NCBI GenBank assembly: GCA_023853785.1
Contig: JAJIRX010000640.1
Location: forward strand, 62,001 to 126,000
DNA length: 64,000 nt
Direction of reading: 5' to 3'
Source of the DNA: Psilocybe azurescens
Taxonomy: Eukaryota > Basidiomycota > Agaricomycetes > Agaricales > Agrocybaceae
Numbering within the stretch: position 1 is the first letter of the stretch; the number at the start of each line of letters is the position of its first letter. Position numbers and translations under genes: made by a program. Below are positions 1 through 11,404 of this stretch, one piece after another. The notes beneath the pieces were generated by a model. That model did not search any database. It was given only the letters and a program-made list of their open reading frames with translations, and was not told the DNA's origin.

Positions 1-548
1 ATTGAGTGAGATAGAAAGGAAGCAGTGAAATTCACTATTTCTGATCTATCTCCCTCATTTCTCAACCGTTCAGGTTGTTTTGGGCCTGTTTTGACAGGTA
101 AACCCCTGGATTGCGGGTAGGGCTTGCCAAGGGTATGGTTATGGGTATGGCACAAAATTCCTGTGGGTTACCCATGCTATTCCCTATACTTATCTAAGAT
201 TTAATAATGCTATGCTCAGAATGTTTTGTGGTAATTTAGAATTTTTAAAAGACTCATAGAGAGCTTCAGAGAAATTTGAAAATTTGCAAAGACTGCAAAA
301 AGCTTTGAGGAATCAGACTATTTCCAAAGATCACAAAGACATCCCAAAGCAGCCTAAAGTGATAAATGTGCTTTATAAAGGTTGTAATTACCTAAAGCAT
401 TCTCAGAGTAAATCCTTTTTCCTGATATTAACTGTTGGCTTTATCCACACATGTGAATACAAGCCTGAAGTTATAACAAAAGAACTAGCTCATCTATGAA
501 TCTCGCCTGCTCTCCAGCAGACAAGACCTCTGAAACCCCAAACAAAAC
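1..548 (+). other. 5' remnant of gypsy element 1 (leader / LTR relic)
   Basis: No gene is visible. Positions about 466-492 (ATAACAAAAGAACTAGCT) match the last part of the LTR at 62759-63219, so this stretch probably holds the decayed end of a related 5' LTR and the untranslated leader. The canonical primer-binding site seen in the younger relative at 63222 is not recognisable here. The short open frame at 284-499 has no known motif and is treated as chance. Confidence 0.45.
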
Positions 549-1526
549 ATGGCACCACCAAAAGCAGAACTTCTGCTACTGACAGCTCTGAAAAGAAACC
601 CCAACACAAAATTGGCAAACACTGAACCCATCCAGACAAAGCTCTAAAGACATCAATCTAGGCAATAAAGACCTATCGAACTTGCTATTTGACCTATTAT
701 CAACACTGGTGATAGACCAAGAAGAACAACACAAGACAGAAATGGTTGAAACAGCTACCAATGGAAAGAAAAAATCTTGATCAACAAATCTGCCATATTT
801 GATGGAGACAGGACAAAATCTAAGTCTTTTCTACAAGACTGCTACCTCTACATGGACACAAACGACAACATCTATAACACAGACAAGAAGAAAATCACCT
901 TTATCTTATCATTTTACATGGAGGGAGGAGCGAAACTATGGAAAGAACAGTACTTGACCTCAAGGACAAAAGGAACCAGCCCCAACCAAACCATTGACTG
1001 GGACACCCTGGCAACCTTTCTCAAAAAATTCCATGATGCATTCACTCCAGTAGACAAAACCAGATCAGCTATAAACAACATGAAACAACTCAAGCAAAAG
1101 CCCAACAAAAGAGTGGAAGACATTATCAACAAATTCAAACTGTTGGTAGGACAGGCCAATCTAGGAACGGAAACAGAATCAGACCACACTCATCTCATAG
1201 GATTATTCCAAAAATACATCATGCCCCAACTCACTGACAAAATCATGTATTCCGATAATCTTCCAAGGACAATCCAAGGATGGTACCGAAAGGCAACACA
1301 ATTTGACACCAACTACAGACTAGCCAAGAGCTTTAAAGAAGAAACAGAAGGGCACAGAAGGGTACCACAATGGAATAACCCTCCAAGGTACAACAGAAAC
1401 TATGACCCAAATAGGATGGACATAAGCACCATGACAGCCAAAGAACAAGCCAAATTAATCAGGAAAGGTGCCTGTTTCAGGTGCAAGCAACGAGGACACC
1501 TATCCAGAGAATGTCCACAGAAATGA
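549..1526 (+). pseudogene. gag polyprotein, gypsy element 1
   Basis: Gag forms the retrotransposon particle and binds RNA. The long open part is 777-1526 (249 aa). It has a capsid-like core (FILSFYMEGGA, then a KFHDAF segment and KFKLLVGQA) and ends with a CCHC zinc knuckle, CFRCKQRGHLSREC, at about 1471-1512. A likely original start, ATG GCA CCA CCA, lies at 549, but frameshifts separate it from the 777 frame. Protease and pol follow directly downstream. The frame is too broken to give a full-length product. The zinc knuckle makes the assignment firm; the exact start is inferred. Confidence 0.8.
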
Positions 1527-1689
1527 CAAATGAATCAGAACAAGACCCAAGGACAACAAAAGATGAAATGGACCCCAAAGGAACTCCATACCCACATCAG
1601 GAACCTGAACAGGGACAAAAAGGATGAACTCACAGACCTCATGGTCAAAATAGGATTTGAAGAAGAAAAGGATTTTTAAAGCAGAGAAA

Positions 1690-4600
1690 CAGGACGACAT
1701 CTGTCTCTCCTTATCTGAAAATACAATCTGTACTTACATCAACAATCGAGAATAAAACTATACTTTTACCAGTTTCATTCCCTGCAAAGAGACAGAATGG
1801 CTCACAAATTGTCAAAATCTCTGCACTTCTAGACTTAGGAGCAGGAGAGAAATTCATTGACCAAAACTATGCACAAAAACTTGGACTCAGGACCCAACCC
1901 TTGGAGAAACCCATCTGAGTCTATAATGTAGATGGAACCCCAAACAAAAAGGAACCATCTCATCGTTTGTGGATCTGGACCTGAAAGTTGGGAGCTGGAA
2001 CCATCAAGAACAATTACTAGTCTCTGGGCTAGGGAAACAGAAAATCATTCTAGGATTCCCTGGCTACAGGAGAAAAAACCCAGAAATCAATTGGTGGAAC
2101 AGACAGATAACTTGGAAACCACGTCAAGGACCTATGATAAACCAGACTACCATTGAAGAAGAAATGGACAAACAAATATCAACAATCAGAACAACCCACC
2201 CATTGGAGGAATTCAAATCCCTAATTGTCCAATATATAGAGAACACAAATGAAGACAGAATAAAAGAAACTTGGCTGAACACCAAGACCACTACCTTGCA
2301 AATGTTAGCCCAGCAATATGAACCAGAAAAACCAACAAAACCTCTCCAGGACACCATACCCCCAGAATATCATTCATATATGGACCTTTTCAACAAACAA
2401 GCAGCAGACTGATTTCTGGAAACAAGACCATGGGACCACAAAATTGAACTAAAAGAAGGATTCATACCCAAGAAATTCAAAACATATAACATCACTCTGG
2501 CAGAACAAATGGAACTGGACAACTGGACAAAGGAACAATTAGACAAAAGATACATCCAATCCTCTGAATCACCCATGGTATCTTCCTTCTTCTTTGTATC
2601 AAAGAAAGATGGGAAGCTCTGCCCTTGTCAAGATTACAGGTATTTAAACAACTGGACAATCAAGAACACTTACCCCTTACCATGGATTACGGAATTCATG
2701 GACAAGTTGAAAGGAGCAAAATTCTTCACCAAATTAGATACCCAATGGGGCTACAATAACATCAGGATAAAAGATGGTGACCAATGGAAAATGGCATTCA
2801 AAACCAACTGAGGACTCTTCGAACCAACTGTAATGTTCTTTGGCATGTGTAATTCCCCAGCAACCTTCCAATCTATGATGGATTTGATCTTCAAAGACAT
2901 GATATTGCAATGCTTCATAATCATCTATATGGACGACATCCTAACCTTCGCAAAAGATTGAAAAGAACTGGAAAAGTACACCAAAATGGTCCTGCAACGA
3001 CTTCAAGAAAACGATCTCTATCTCAAACCAGAGAAATGCTCATTTGCCCAGGAAAAGGTGGAATATCTCAGAATGATTGTCAAAGCAGGAAAGATTTCTA
3101 TGGACCCAACAAAGCTAAAGGGAATTCAAGACTGGCTGGCACCTACTACTCTCAAACAAGTCCAATCATTTCTAGGCTTTGGAAACTTTTACCGAAAATT
3201 CATCTGGAAATTCTCAGAGGTGGCTTGACCCTTGAATAAACTCCTGAAGAAAGACAAAGGATTTTCATGGAATGACACAACTCAAGCTGTCTTTGACAAA
3301 CTAAAGAAACAATTCACAGAAGAACCTGTACTCTTGATGCCTGACCCCTCTAAACCATTTCAAATTGAATCCGATGCTTCAAAATATGCCTCTGGAGCAG
3401 TCCTTACTCAACTAGATGGAAACAGCAAAAGGCATCCATGTGCATTTATATCTAGAACAATTTTCCCCAACTGAAAGGAATTATGAAATCTACAACAGGG
3501 AATTATTGGGAATAATCTGAGCATTACAAGAATGGAGACACTACATCCAGGGATCAGAATACATGACCACAGTATACTTGGAGCACAAAAACTTAATATA
3601 CTTCAGGTCAGCCCAAAATCTAAACTGATGACAGGCATGCTGGTCTCTGTATGTCTCAGAATTCAACCTGAAACTAGTACATCTACCTGGAAACAAAATG
3701 ATTTAATCCAATGCCCTTTCAAGATGCCCTGACTTCATCCCAGAAGAAGATCACAACAACAAAAACATCATCTTACTCCCAGAAAGACTCTTCATTGGCT
3801 TAATCGACACTGAATTACAGGAAAGAATTGCCAAAGTAAATGAACTGGACTACAACGCAGCAGAAACAATGAAAACCATATTAGAAGGAGGACCACCGAA
3901 TATACAACACGACCTCAAAGAATGGAAAACAAAAAATGTAAATGGCAAGACTGTTTTATACTACCATAGACAAGCCTACATTCCAAAAGATCAAAACCTT
4001 ATGAAGGGACATAGTCAAATCATATCATGACCCTATCTTAGCTGGACACTCTGGGGAACTCAAAACATTCAATTCAGTAAAACAGCACTACTGGTGGCCA
4101 GGACTATGCTCATTCATCAAACAATATGTAAAGGAATGCACTGCTTGCCAACAATTCAAGATCAATTGACATCCCTCCAACCCATCTTTCATACCAATAC
4201 CTGGACTAAAATCAACCTGACTATTTGCAGATAGCACTATGGATTTCCTCACAGATCTTCCACCAATTCTAGACAAACAAGGAGAAGTCAAATTTGATGC
4301 AATTCTGAGCATCACCAACCACAGAAAACACAAAAGGACTGGACACCAAAAAAACCAGCAAACTCTTATTGGACAATCTTTACAAAAGGTTTGGTCTGCC
4401 AGACAGCCTTACATCAGATCGAGACCCCAGATTCACTGCCAAATCATTCAAGAAACTAATGAAGCTCATTGGAGTAAAATCAAAATTCTCAACTGCATAT
4501 CACCCTCAGACCGATGGAACAATGGAATGATACAACCGAGAAATTGAAGCTCATCTATCCATATACTGCTTATCCCACCCAGAAGATTGGCACAAACGAC

Positions 4601-4742
4601 TTGGGACTCTTGAATTCACTCGCAATAACCAAAGACACATGGACAGGCAGAGAACACTGTTTGAATTAATTCTCGGATACTCTCCTGTTGCAATTCCCAC
4701 TGCATTCGAACACACCAAATTCCCTTTCAGGTAGAGGGAAAG
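1690..4742 (+). pseudogene. pol polyprotein (PR-RT-RNase H-IN), gypsy element 1
   Basis: Pol would copy the RNA into DNA and insert it. In order: a protease relic with LDLGAG instead of the aspartic D-S/T-G (about 1828-1850); reverse transcriptase with FFVSKKDGK and QDYRYLN (2590-2650) and the catalytic YMDD (about 2929-2940); an RNase H-like segment with IESDASKYASG (about 3364); and integrase with a WWPG motif near 4093, a CxxC at 4140-4150, DFLTDLP (4242) and a TSDRDPRF-like block (4415). Stops are frequent, for example TGA in place of a tryptophan codon after AFKTN at 2809. The integrase C-terminus is missing, cut by the LTR at 4743. Confidence 0.85.
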
Positions 4743-4789
4743 TGTCGGGGTTTCTCTTATTTACATACTTATTTTCATCTCATGATTAT

Positions 4790-5085
4790 CTTTTATCTTT
4801 TATCTTATCTTTTATCTTTTATCTTTTATCTTTTATCTTTTATCTTTTATCTTTTATCTTTATCTTATCTTTATCTTTATCTTTATCTTTATCTTTATCT
4901 TTATCTTTATCTTATCTTATCTTTATCTTTATCTTTATCTTATCTTTATCTTATCTTTATCTTATCTTTATCTTATCTTTATCTTATCTTTATCTTATCT
5001 TTATCTTATCTTTATCTTATCTTTATCTTATCTTTATCTTATCTTTATCTTATCTTTATCTTATCTTTATCTTATCTTTTATCTT
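4790..5085 (+). repeat. (TTTATC)n / (TTTATCTTATC)n microsatellite
   Basis: This is a pure pyrimidine-A array. The first part is built on TTTTATC and TTTATC, the second on an 11-bp TTTATCTTATC unit repeated many times. It sits inside the 5' LTR. The 3' LTR has only three or four TTTTATC units at the same place. Open frames across it are repeats of a few residues and are not genes. Confidence 0.95.
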
Positions 5086-5261
5086 GATTATTCCAGAAGC
5101 TTCTATCACTACTCCTTCCTATTATTCATCATGATCTTGTTTATTACTCATCATGATCTTTATTACTCATCTTTACTCATTCTTACTTTCTTCATTTACT
5201 CATTATGATCCTTCTTATTACTCATCATGGAATCTTATTTAGTAAGTCACCTCTAGAGTAG

Positions 5262-5305
5262 TATAAGTACTGCATGTTTTGTAGATAGATCCTCAGCTTC
5301 AATCT
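5262..5305 (+). promoter_or_regulatory. LTR promoter: TATA box and predicted transcript start
   Basis: TATAAGTA lies at 5262-5269, and AGCTTCAATCT begins at 5295, 33 bp downstream, the normal spacing for a TATA-directed start. The same pair is kept in the two other LTR copies (TATAAATA at 11589 with AGCTTCAATCT at 11622; TATAAATA at 36203 with AGCTTCAATCTT at 36236). The start site is inferred from spacing and from its complementarity to the primer site. Confidence 0.65.
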
Positions 5306-5453
5306 CTTAGGATTTCCACTATCGTTGGTGTGAACCTTCAGATCATTGATTCCTCATAAGTCTATCCTCTGCTCTCTCCTCATCCTCTGCTCTTACTCTC
5401 TTGCTTGTTTTTGTTGGTGGCCTTCTCACACTGATTTTAGTGTTGCCCTGACA

Positions 5454-5466
5454 GAAGATTGAAGCT
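5454..5466 (+). other. Self-primer binding site
   Basis: GAAGATTGAAGCT directly follows the 5' LTR. Its reverse complement starts AGCTTCAATCT, identical for 11 nt to the predicted RNA 5' end at 5295-5305. In Tf1/sushi elements the first 11 nt of the RNA fold back to prime reverse transcription, so this fits that mechanism better than tRNA priming. Confidence 0.65.
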
Positions 5467-5889
5467 TTTTGACAACTCCACCACCATCTATCACCAACTA
5501 TTCATCATCCATCATCTTATATTCTTTCTCCATCTTTTCCCACTCTATCCATCTTCACCAATATCCTTTCACCTACTAACCACCTTCACTCACCATTTTA
5601 TTTTATATTTCCCACTCTCCAATCATTTATTCCACTCTCCAGTGTGTGCTGTGTGTGAAACTTAGTAGATAGGGATATCAACTGTTGGGGCATTTCTTTT
5701 CTGAGAGGATTTACTTTTAGTCCACCAGAAAAATACCAGGTAGTCAGTCTTGTGATTCTGGGGTTAAAGCCTAGGCAAGAAGGGACAACTGGGTATCCAG
5801 TAGCTTAAATCTTTTTGATACTTAGTTTAGTTTCAAGGGCACTTTTTGTAGATAGCTTTCTCCCACACACACCTGGAAGAGCCTTTATC
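5467..5889 (+). other. Untranslated leader of chromovirus 2
   Basis: No gene is visible. The sequence is CT/CA-rich (ACCACCATC, CATCATC tracts). It is shared with the truncated copy at 36399-36745, where homology stops abruptly, and so belongs to the element. Confidence 0.6.
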
Positions 5890-6994
5890 ATGGATTTACC
5901 CAATACCAGCTCACTGCCATTATCTGCCTCTGCTCAGCCTTCTTATGAGGAGCTTCAACAGCAGCTTGCCACTCTTCAAAGTTTTTACCACCACCACCTC
6001 TTCCAACAAATCACCAACAACTTCCACCCTCACCTACACCTGCTGCTGAGCCTCTGCATTCTGTGGCCTCTGCCTCTCCTAAAGTTTCTAAGTCCTCTCT
6101 CTTTGATACTTCTCCCCAGTCATTATCAAGGTTGCCCCACCTGAGCCCTATGATGGTACACTCAGTAAAGCAGAGACCTTCCTCAGTCAACTTCTATTAT
6201 ATTTTCATGGAAGGGGGATCACTGATGACCTTAGCAGAGTTGTCTGTGCTCTCTCCTTCATAAAAGGAGGTACTGCTGGTCAATGGGCTAAGGTGCAAAC
6301 CTTGAGAATGGAGGATCAGAACAGGGATACAATCCAGTGGAAAAATTTTCTGGATGGATTTAGGACAGCCTTTGGAAATCCAAACCCTGCAGCCACAGCT
6401 AGACACAAAATGAGTCAGCTCAAGCAAGCCAACCATACAGCTGGTGAATATGTGGCTAGCTTCAGGGAATTGGAAGTGGACACAAAGTACAATGATGCTG
6501 CTTTGGTGGAATTTTTTCAAAAGGGACTCAATTCATCTCTGGTAGATAAGATCTATTCTCTACCACAGATGCCTGTCTCTTTGGAGGACTGGATTTCTTG
6601 GGCTATTAAGCTGGATAGACAATAATCACACTCTCCATTCTCTAGGCCAGTCAATCAATCACCAACACCCACATCTAAACCAGCACCCAAGCCCTTCCAA
6701 GCTAGCCCTTTTAATTCCTCCTCCACTTCCACCCAAGGCACTTCAAGCAATCTGCAGGATCATGCAAGGCAACAAGATGTAGTCCCCATGGAGGTTGATT
6801 CAGGTTGGAGGTCTGTTAGGCCTCTAATATGCTTCAAATGCAGAAAGCCTGGTCATAAGACTGCTAACTGCAGGTCCACTGTCAACATAAATTCAATGGA
6901 CCATGAAGCCCTGAAAGCCTTCTACAAGGAGGAGATTTTGAAGGAAAAGGAAGAACAGCAAAAGAAAAAGGATAAGCCACAAAAGGATTTTTAG
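5890..6994 (+). pseudogene. gag polyprotein, chromovirus 2
   Basis: The likely start is the ATG at 5890 (MDLPNTSS), followed by a glutamine-rich coiled stretch. Frameshifts occur near 6000-6290. The capsid core (about 6290-6625) has WKNFLDGFRTAFGNP, KMSQLKQ and YNDAALVEFFQKGL, typical of fungal gypsy Gag. A CCHC zinc knuckle, CFKCRKPGHKTANC, lies at about 6831-6872, and a lysine/glutamate-rich tail ends at 6994. Protease follows at 7003. Stops (for example TAA at 6623) break the frame, so it is a relic. Confidence 0.85.
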
Positions 6995-7002
6995 AGGCTC
7001 CA

Positions 7003-7533
7003 TTGGTGAAAGATATGTCCCAATGGAAGAATAAATTTTCTGTATTAGAAATTGAAAATAATAATCCCAACTCATTCAATTCTGATACTGAAAGTCAACT
7101 CATGTCTTTTGAAAATCCCTTAAATCCTTTTTCCTCTTCTATTTCTGATAAAATATATATCTTGAATCACAGGCCTAAAACCTCTACCCATCTGTCAGTC
7201 ATTTTGAAAACAGTGGATACAGGAAAAAGGCTTAGTGTGGATGCTTTGCTGGACTCTGGGGCTACAGGTCTTTTTCTGGACACCAGGTTTGTTAAATACC
7301 ATAATCTCAATACAAGAAAACTTCCTAGAGCCATTCCAGTCTACATTGTTGATGGTACTCTCAACAAGAGTGGCTCTATTCATGAGGAAGTGGACTTGGT
7401 TATGGTATATAAAAACCACACAGAAAAGGCTACCTTTGCTGTTTGTGACTTGGGAGATAAAACTGCAATTATTGAACACACTTGGCTTTATCTACACAAT
7501 CCTGATGTTGACTGGAAAACAGAGGATGTTTAA
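7003..7533 (+). pseudogene. Retroviral-type aspartic protease, chromovirus 2
   Basis: This 176-aa open stretch contains the aspartic protease core ALLDSGATGLFLD at about 7243-7281, with the catalytic D-S-G, followed by a beta-strand-rich region ending near HNPDVDW. The protease would process the Gag-Pol polyprotein. It lies between the gag zinc knuckle and the RT, as expected. The stretch itself is intact, but the neighbouring frames are broken, so the polyprotein is not. Confidence 0.8.
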
Positions 7534-7560
7534 TTCATTAGATGTCCTCCTGATTGTCAC

Positions 7561-9110
7561 ATGGAAGTCAAGAGAGCCAGGAGGAAAAGGCAAAAAATAG
7601 CTGCAATTCACAGTAGACAACTGCCTGAATTTCATGAAGAAGGAGATGATTTAATTGAAGACACTCCTGATTCTGAATTAGGGCCTGAGGATAGAATATT
7701 TATATCATATCTTCATCCTCAAAAGCAGTCTATTAATGCCACTTCTACTGTGTCCCAGAAATTAGCAGAAGAATCTCATCAGCAGGATGACTCCCAAAGA
7801 AGACTTTTGAAGAATCAGTCCCTAAACATTATCACCAATTTAAAGGGGTTTTTTCTAAAGAGTCTTTTGATAGGCTACCGATAGAAAGTCTTGGGATCAT
7901 GCTATTGAGCTGAAGCCTGGTTCTGAACCCTTCAGATCAAAGATTTATCCTCTATCACCAAATGAGCAAAAGAACTTGATGCTTTTTAGAGGAAAATCTG
8001 AAGTCTGGTAGGATTAGACCTTCCAAGTCACCTATGGCATCTCCTGTTTTCTTTGTCAAAAGAAGGATGGCACTCTTGGGCTAGTACAGGATTATAGAAA
8101 ACTGAATGACATGACCATCAAAAATTCATATCCTTTGCCTTTAATTTCTGACATTATCAGTAAACTCAGTAAAGCTAAATACTTTACCAAACTAGATATT
8201 AGGTGGGGGTTTAACAATGTCAGAGTTAAGCAAGGAGATGAGTGGAAAGCAGCCTTCAGAACCAATAGAGGGCTGTATGAACCACTAGTCATGTTTTTGG
8301 TTTGACCAATAGTCCTGCTACTCTCCAAACTATGATGAATAACATTTTATTGAGCTCATAGATGGGAATGTTGTTATTGTCTATATGGATGACATTTTTA
8401 GTTTCACTGAGACTCTTGATCATCATAGGGAGATAGTCAAAAAGGTCCTGGAAATTCTGCAGAGAAATAAACTCTATCTAAAAGCTGAAAAATGTGAATT
8501 TGAAAAGAAAAAATTGAATATCTTGGACTTATCATTTCACAAGGCAAGATTGAAATGGATCCTGTCAAGGTAGAGAGAGTTTCTAAATGGTCTGAACCTG
8601 AAAATGTCAAGGATGTTCAGTTATTCTTGAGATTTGTAAACTTCTATAGAAGGTTCGTCCAGGACTTTGCAGACATAGCCAAGCCACTTCATGAATTGAC
8701 AAAAAAGGGACAGTCTGGAGATGGGCTCAAAAACAACAGAAAGCATTTGACCAATTAAAGGGAAAAGTTAGTTCTTCTCCTGTCTTTGATGTTTCCTGAC
8801 AACAAAAGCCATACAAAGTTGAAGCAGACAGCTCAGATTATGCTACTGCAGCAGTCCTGTCTCAGAAAGGATCAGATGAAAAGTGGCATTCTGTTGCTTT
8901 CATGTTAAAAAGCTATCTGAAGTAGAAAGAAATTATGAAATCTATGACAAAGAGATGTTGGCTATTATCAGAGCACTTGTTGAATGGAGACATTATCTTA
9001 AAGGAACTAAACATTCCTTTGAGATTTGGACAGATCACAAAAATCTAGAGTACTTTATAGTTGCCCAGAAACTCAGCAGAAGGCAAGCCAAATAGTCACT
9101 CTTCCTGTCC
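7561..9110 (+). pseudogene. Reverse transcriptase and RNase H, chromovirus 2
   Basis: This region would copy element RNA into DNA and degrade the RNA strand. Motifs in order: a [15 protein letters not shown] block (8080-8110); [11 protein letters not shown] and [17 protein letters not shown] (8111-8230); the catalytic VYMDDI (about 8380-8397); a thumb/connection segment with FLRFVNFYRRFV (8628-8660); RNase H with the VEADSSDYA-like block (about 8819-8845) and WTDHKNLEYF (about 9028). At least four frameshifts and several stops break the reading frame. Confidence 0.85.
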
Positions 9111-9439
9111 AGATTTGATTTTACTCTTCGTCATAGACTGGTAAAAGTTCACTCAAGCCAGATGCTCTGTCTAGGAGATCAGATCACAAAAAAGGGAGTG
9201 ATGATAATGAGAATATTGTCCTTCTTAAACCTGACTACTTCAAAATCCAGACTCTCAAACAGGGCCAGGTCCTTTTTACTGGTGTAGAAAATGATCTGCT
9301 CAAGAAAATTAGAGAATCTAAAGATCTTAATGAGCAGATGGTTAAGACAGTTGAAGAGTTGAAGAAATCTTCCACCAAAAGATTGATGGACAGGAATGGT
9401 CTGAAAAAAGGGTCTTATATTTTTCAGAGGCAAGATATA

Positions 9440-10570
9440 CGTTCCCAAAGACAAAGACCTTAGAAGGAAAATTGTGGAACTGCATCATGACACCTATATT
9501 GCTGGGCATCCAGGAAAATTGAAGACTATAGCGCTGGTATCTAGAAATTATTGGTGGCCAGGAATCTCTCATTATATTACAGCATACCCCAGAAGCTGTG
9601 ATAGATGTAACAGAACCAAAACATTTCCTGCAAAATCTGTTGGTCAGCTTATTCCTTCCCAAATTTCTGCTGATGTCTGGCAACACATCTCTGTGAACTT
9701 TATCACTGGACTTCCAGAATGCCAAGGCTATAATGCCCTCATGATTGTTGTAGACAGACTTAGCAAAATGATCCACATTATTGCCACCACCACAGATCAA
9801 GTTACATCTAAAGGCACTGCTAAGCTGTACAGAGATTATGTCTGGAAGCTCCATGGTATAACTATCAAAATCACTTGTGATAGGGGTCCACAGTTTGTCT
9901 CTAAATTTATGAAAGAGCTTATCTCAATTCTTGATATTCAGACTGCATCATCCATAGTCTATCACCCTCAGACTGATGGTTAGACTGAAAGAGTTAACCA
10001 AGAAATTGAATAGTATCTTAGACACTTCATAAATCATAGACAAGATGATTGGGTGGAATGGTTGTCACTAGCTGAATTCTCTTACAATAACAGAGTTCAG
10101 GCTTCTACTAGGCAGCCTCCATTTATGCTGAACAATGGTAGACATTCAAGGATGGGCACAGAACCACTTAGGGATAGTAAAATAGAAGCAGTTGATACCT
10201 TTGTTAAAAACATGGAAGAAGCCAAAAAAGCAGTATCTGCACTCAAAAAGCTGCTGATGATATGGCTAAATTCTATGATAGAAACAGAGGAACAGCTGTT
10301 AAATAAAAGGTTGGGAATTTAGTTTGGCTTGATGGAAAGGATCTTAAGACTGAGAGGCCTTCTAAAAAGCTAGATGATAGGAGATATGGGCCTTATAAAG
10401 TCACTAAAATCATTGGCCCAAATGCTTATGAACTTAAGCTACCTCCTACATAGCATGAAGATCCATCTAGTGTTTAACACTGTAAAACTCCTACCTTATC
10501 ATCCTGATACCATCTCTGGAAGAAGACCTTCTTCTAGATCTCCTTCTGTTATTACTGGAGATAATCCAGA
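9440..10570 (+). pseudogene. Integrase (zinc-binding and catalytic domains), chromovirus 2
   Basis: The HHCC zinc finger is visible (LHHDTYIAGHPG at about 9479, then CDRC at about 9599-9610). The DDE core follows: ISVNFITGLP at about 9688-9717, VVDRLSKM, TCDRGPQFVSKF at about 9873-9908, and YHPQTDG with the E-region at about 9960-10010. In the first catalytic motif the usual D is N (GAC to AAC), and a TAG replaces a glutamine or similar codon just after YHPQTDG at 9981. The enzyme is therefore dead by both lesions. The chromodomain follows at 10579. Confidence 0.85.
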
Positions 10571-10578
10571 ATGGAAAG

Positions 10579-10824
10579 TTGAAATCATCAAGAGACATTA
10601 GACTTTATAGAGGCAAGCTGCAGTATTTAGTCAAGTGTAAAAATTATCCAAATGAAGAAAGTACTTGGGAGCCTACAGATAATCTCAAAGGGGTCTCTGG
10701 ACTGATCAAAAAATTCCATCCAGCTGCACCCAGAAGGATTTCTGGCCTTACTTTTAATAGACTTTCTTTTGTGCCCTTTGAAAAATTTACTATTCCTATT
10801 CTATCTTCAAAAACTTCTAACTAG
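10579..10824 (+). pseudogene. Chromodomain at the integrase C-terminus, chromovirus 2
   Basis: The segment with LYRGKLQYLVKCKNYP and ESTWEPTDNL (about 10603-10686) is the chromodomain signature (YLVKWKGY then TWEP). In chromoviruses this domain binds modified histone H3 and steers insertion to heterochromatin. The first aromatic position normally W in LVKW is C here. This open piece is 81 aa and ends at 10824, about 570 bp before the polypurine tract. Confidence 0.8.
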
Positions 10825-11392
10825 ACCATAGTTAAGCACAGTTGTAAGAAATGTGTTTCAAAAAGGGGAGTGACATTGGAGTTTCATTCCATCAAAACAA
10901 CATGGGAATCAAGATGGAAGCAAAAATCCACAAATTCTGGACATGTCACAACTTTTAAAAGGCAACCACTCTCATCAGTTCCCAACTGAATCAACCATGC
11001 CTTCTTTATTTCAATCAAATGTATCAAATCCACATCTTTTCACAAATCACACCCAAAAACACCCCTTGTCACATCCAAACTCCTAACCCACAAGAGGATC
11101 TCCAAGAAGTGCTCAAAAACTCAAAGATGAACTTGCATATTCAATAGAGCTGGAGGAAAAAGCTCATCTTGAAGGAAGACACACAGTGCTTAGATTGGCA
11201 CAAGGGCAGAGTAGAGATTATTGATTACAAATTAAAGAGATGAAGAACAAAATCTCACCAAGCCTGACAACAAAGGCTATACAAAAGGCCAAATCACTTT
11301 ACTTCTAAATGTCTATCAGCCTCAATTGCATCACAACTCTCATACAAGTCCAACACTTCCAGATGTTGGGCACATTGTGGGAAATGTGCCTT
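10825..11392 (+). other. 3' untranslated part of chromovirus 2
   Basis: This stretch lies between the end of pol and the polypurine tract. No gene or structure stands out. It contains GGGGAGTGACATTGGAG at 10864, which resembles the PPT/LTR junction, so an older or alternative polypurine tract is possible. Confidence 0.4.
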
Positions 11393-11404
11393 AAAGAGGG
11401 GGGG
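11393..11404 (+). other. Polypurine tract
   Basis: AAAGAGGGGGGG sits immediately upstream of the 3' LTR. It would prime plus-strand DNA synthesis. Confidence 0.8.

Larger units (their letters stand above)
1..4742 (+). mobile_element. Ty3/gypsy LTR retrotransposon 1, decayed and 3' truncated
   Basis: Gag, protease, reverse transcriptase, RNase H and integrase relics follow each other in the gypsy order on the + strand. The integrase relic stops where the 5' LTR of element 2 begins at 4743, so element 1 was interrupted or truncated there. No continuation of the integrase is recognisable after element 2 (from 11781). The gag protein resembles the gag at 63249 (shared features FDG/FNG, a K-S-K-FLQ block and KFKLLVGxA), so both belong to one family. 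CpG is scarce, and many tryptophan and glutamine codons have become stops, as expected of an old copy. Confidence 0.85.
4743..5453 (+). repeat. 5' LTR of chromovirus 2
   Basis: It starts TGTCGGGG and ends CCCTGACA, nearly perfect short terminal inverted repeats. The 3' half (5220-5453) matches the 3' LTR at 11560-11780 and a third copy at 36180-36385. At 711 bp it is almost twice the length of the 3' LTR (376 bp), because of a TTTATC-type microsatellite expansion at about 4790-5085. Confidence 0.85.

Noticed and set aside
4790..5085. Telomere or replication-origin array
   Set aside because: The unit is TTTATC / TTTATCTTATC, not TTAGGG-like, and it lies inside an LTR.
4688..5134. 148-codon frame rich in S, L, Y, I and F
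   Set aside because: It is a translation of the (TTTATC)n microsatellite.
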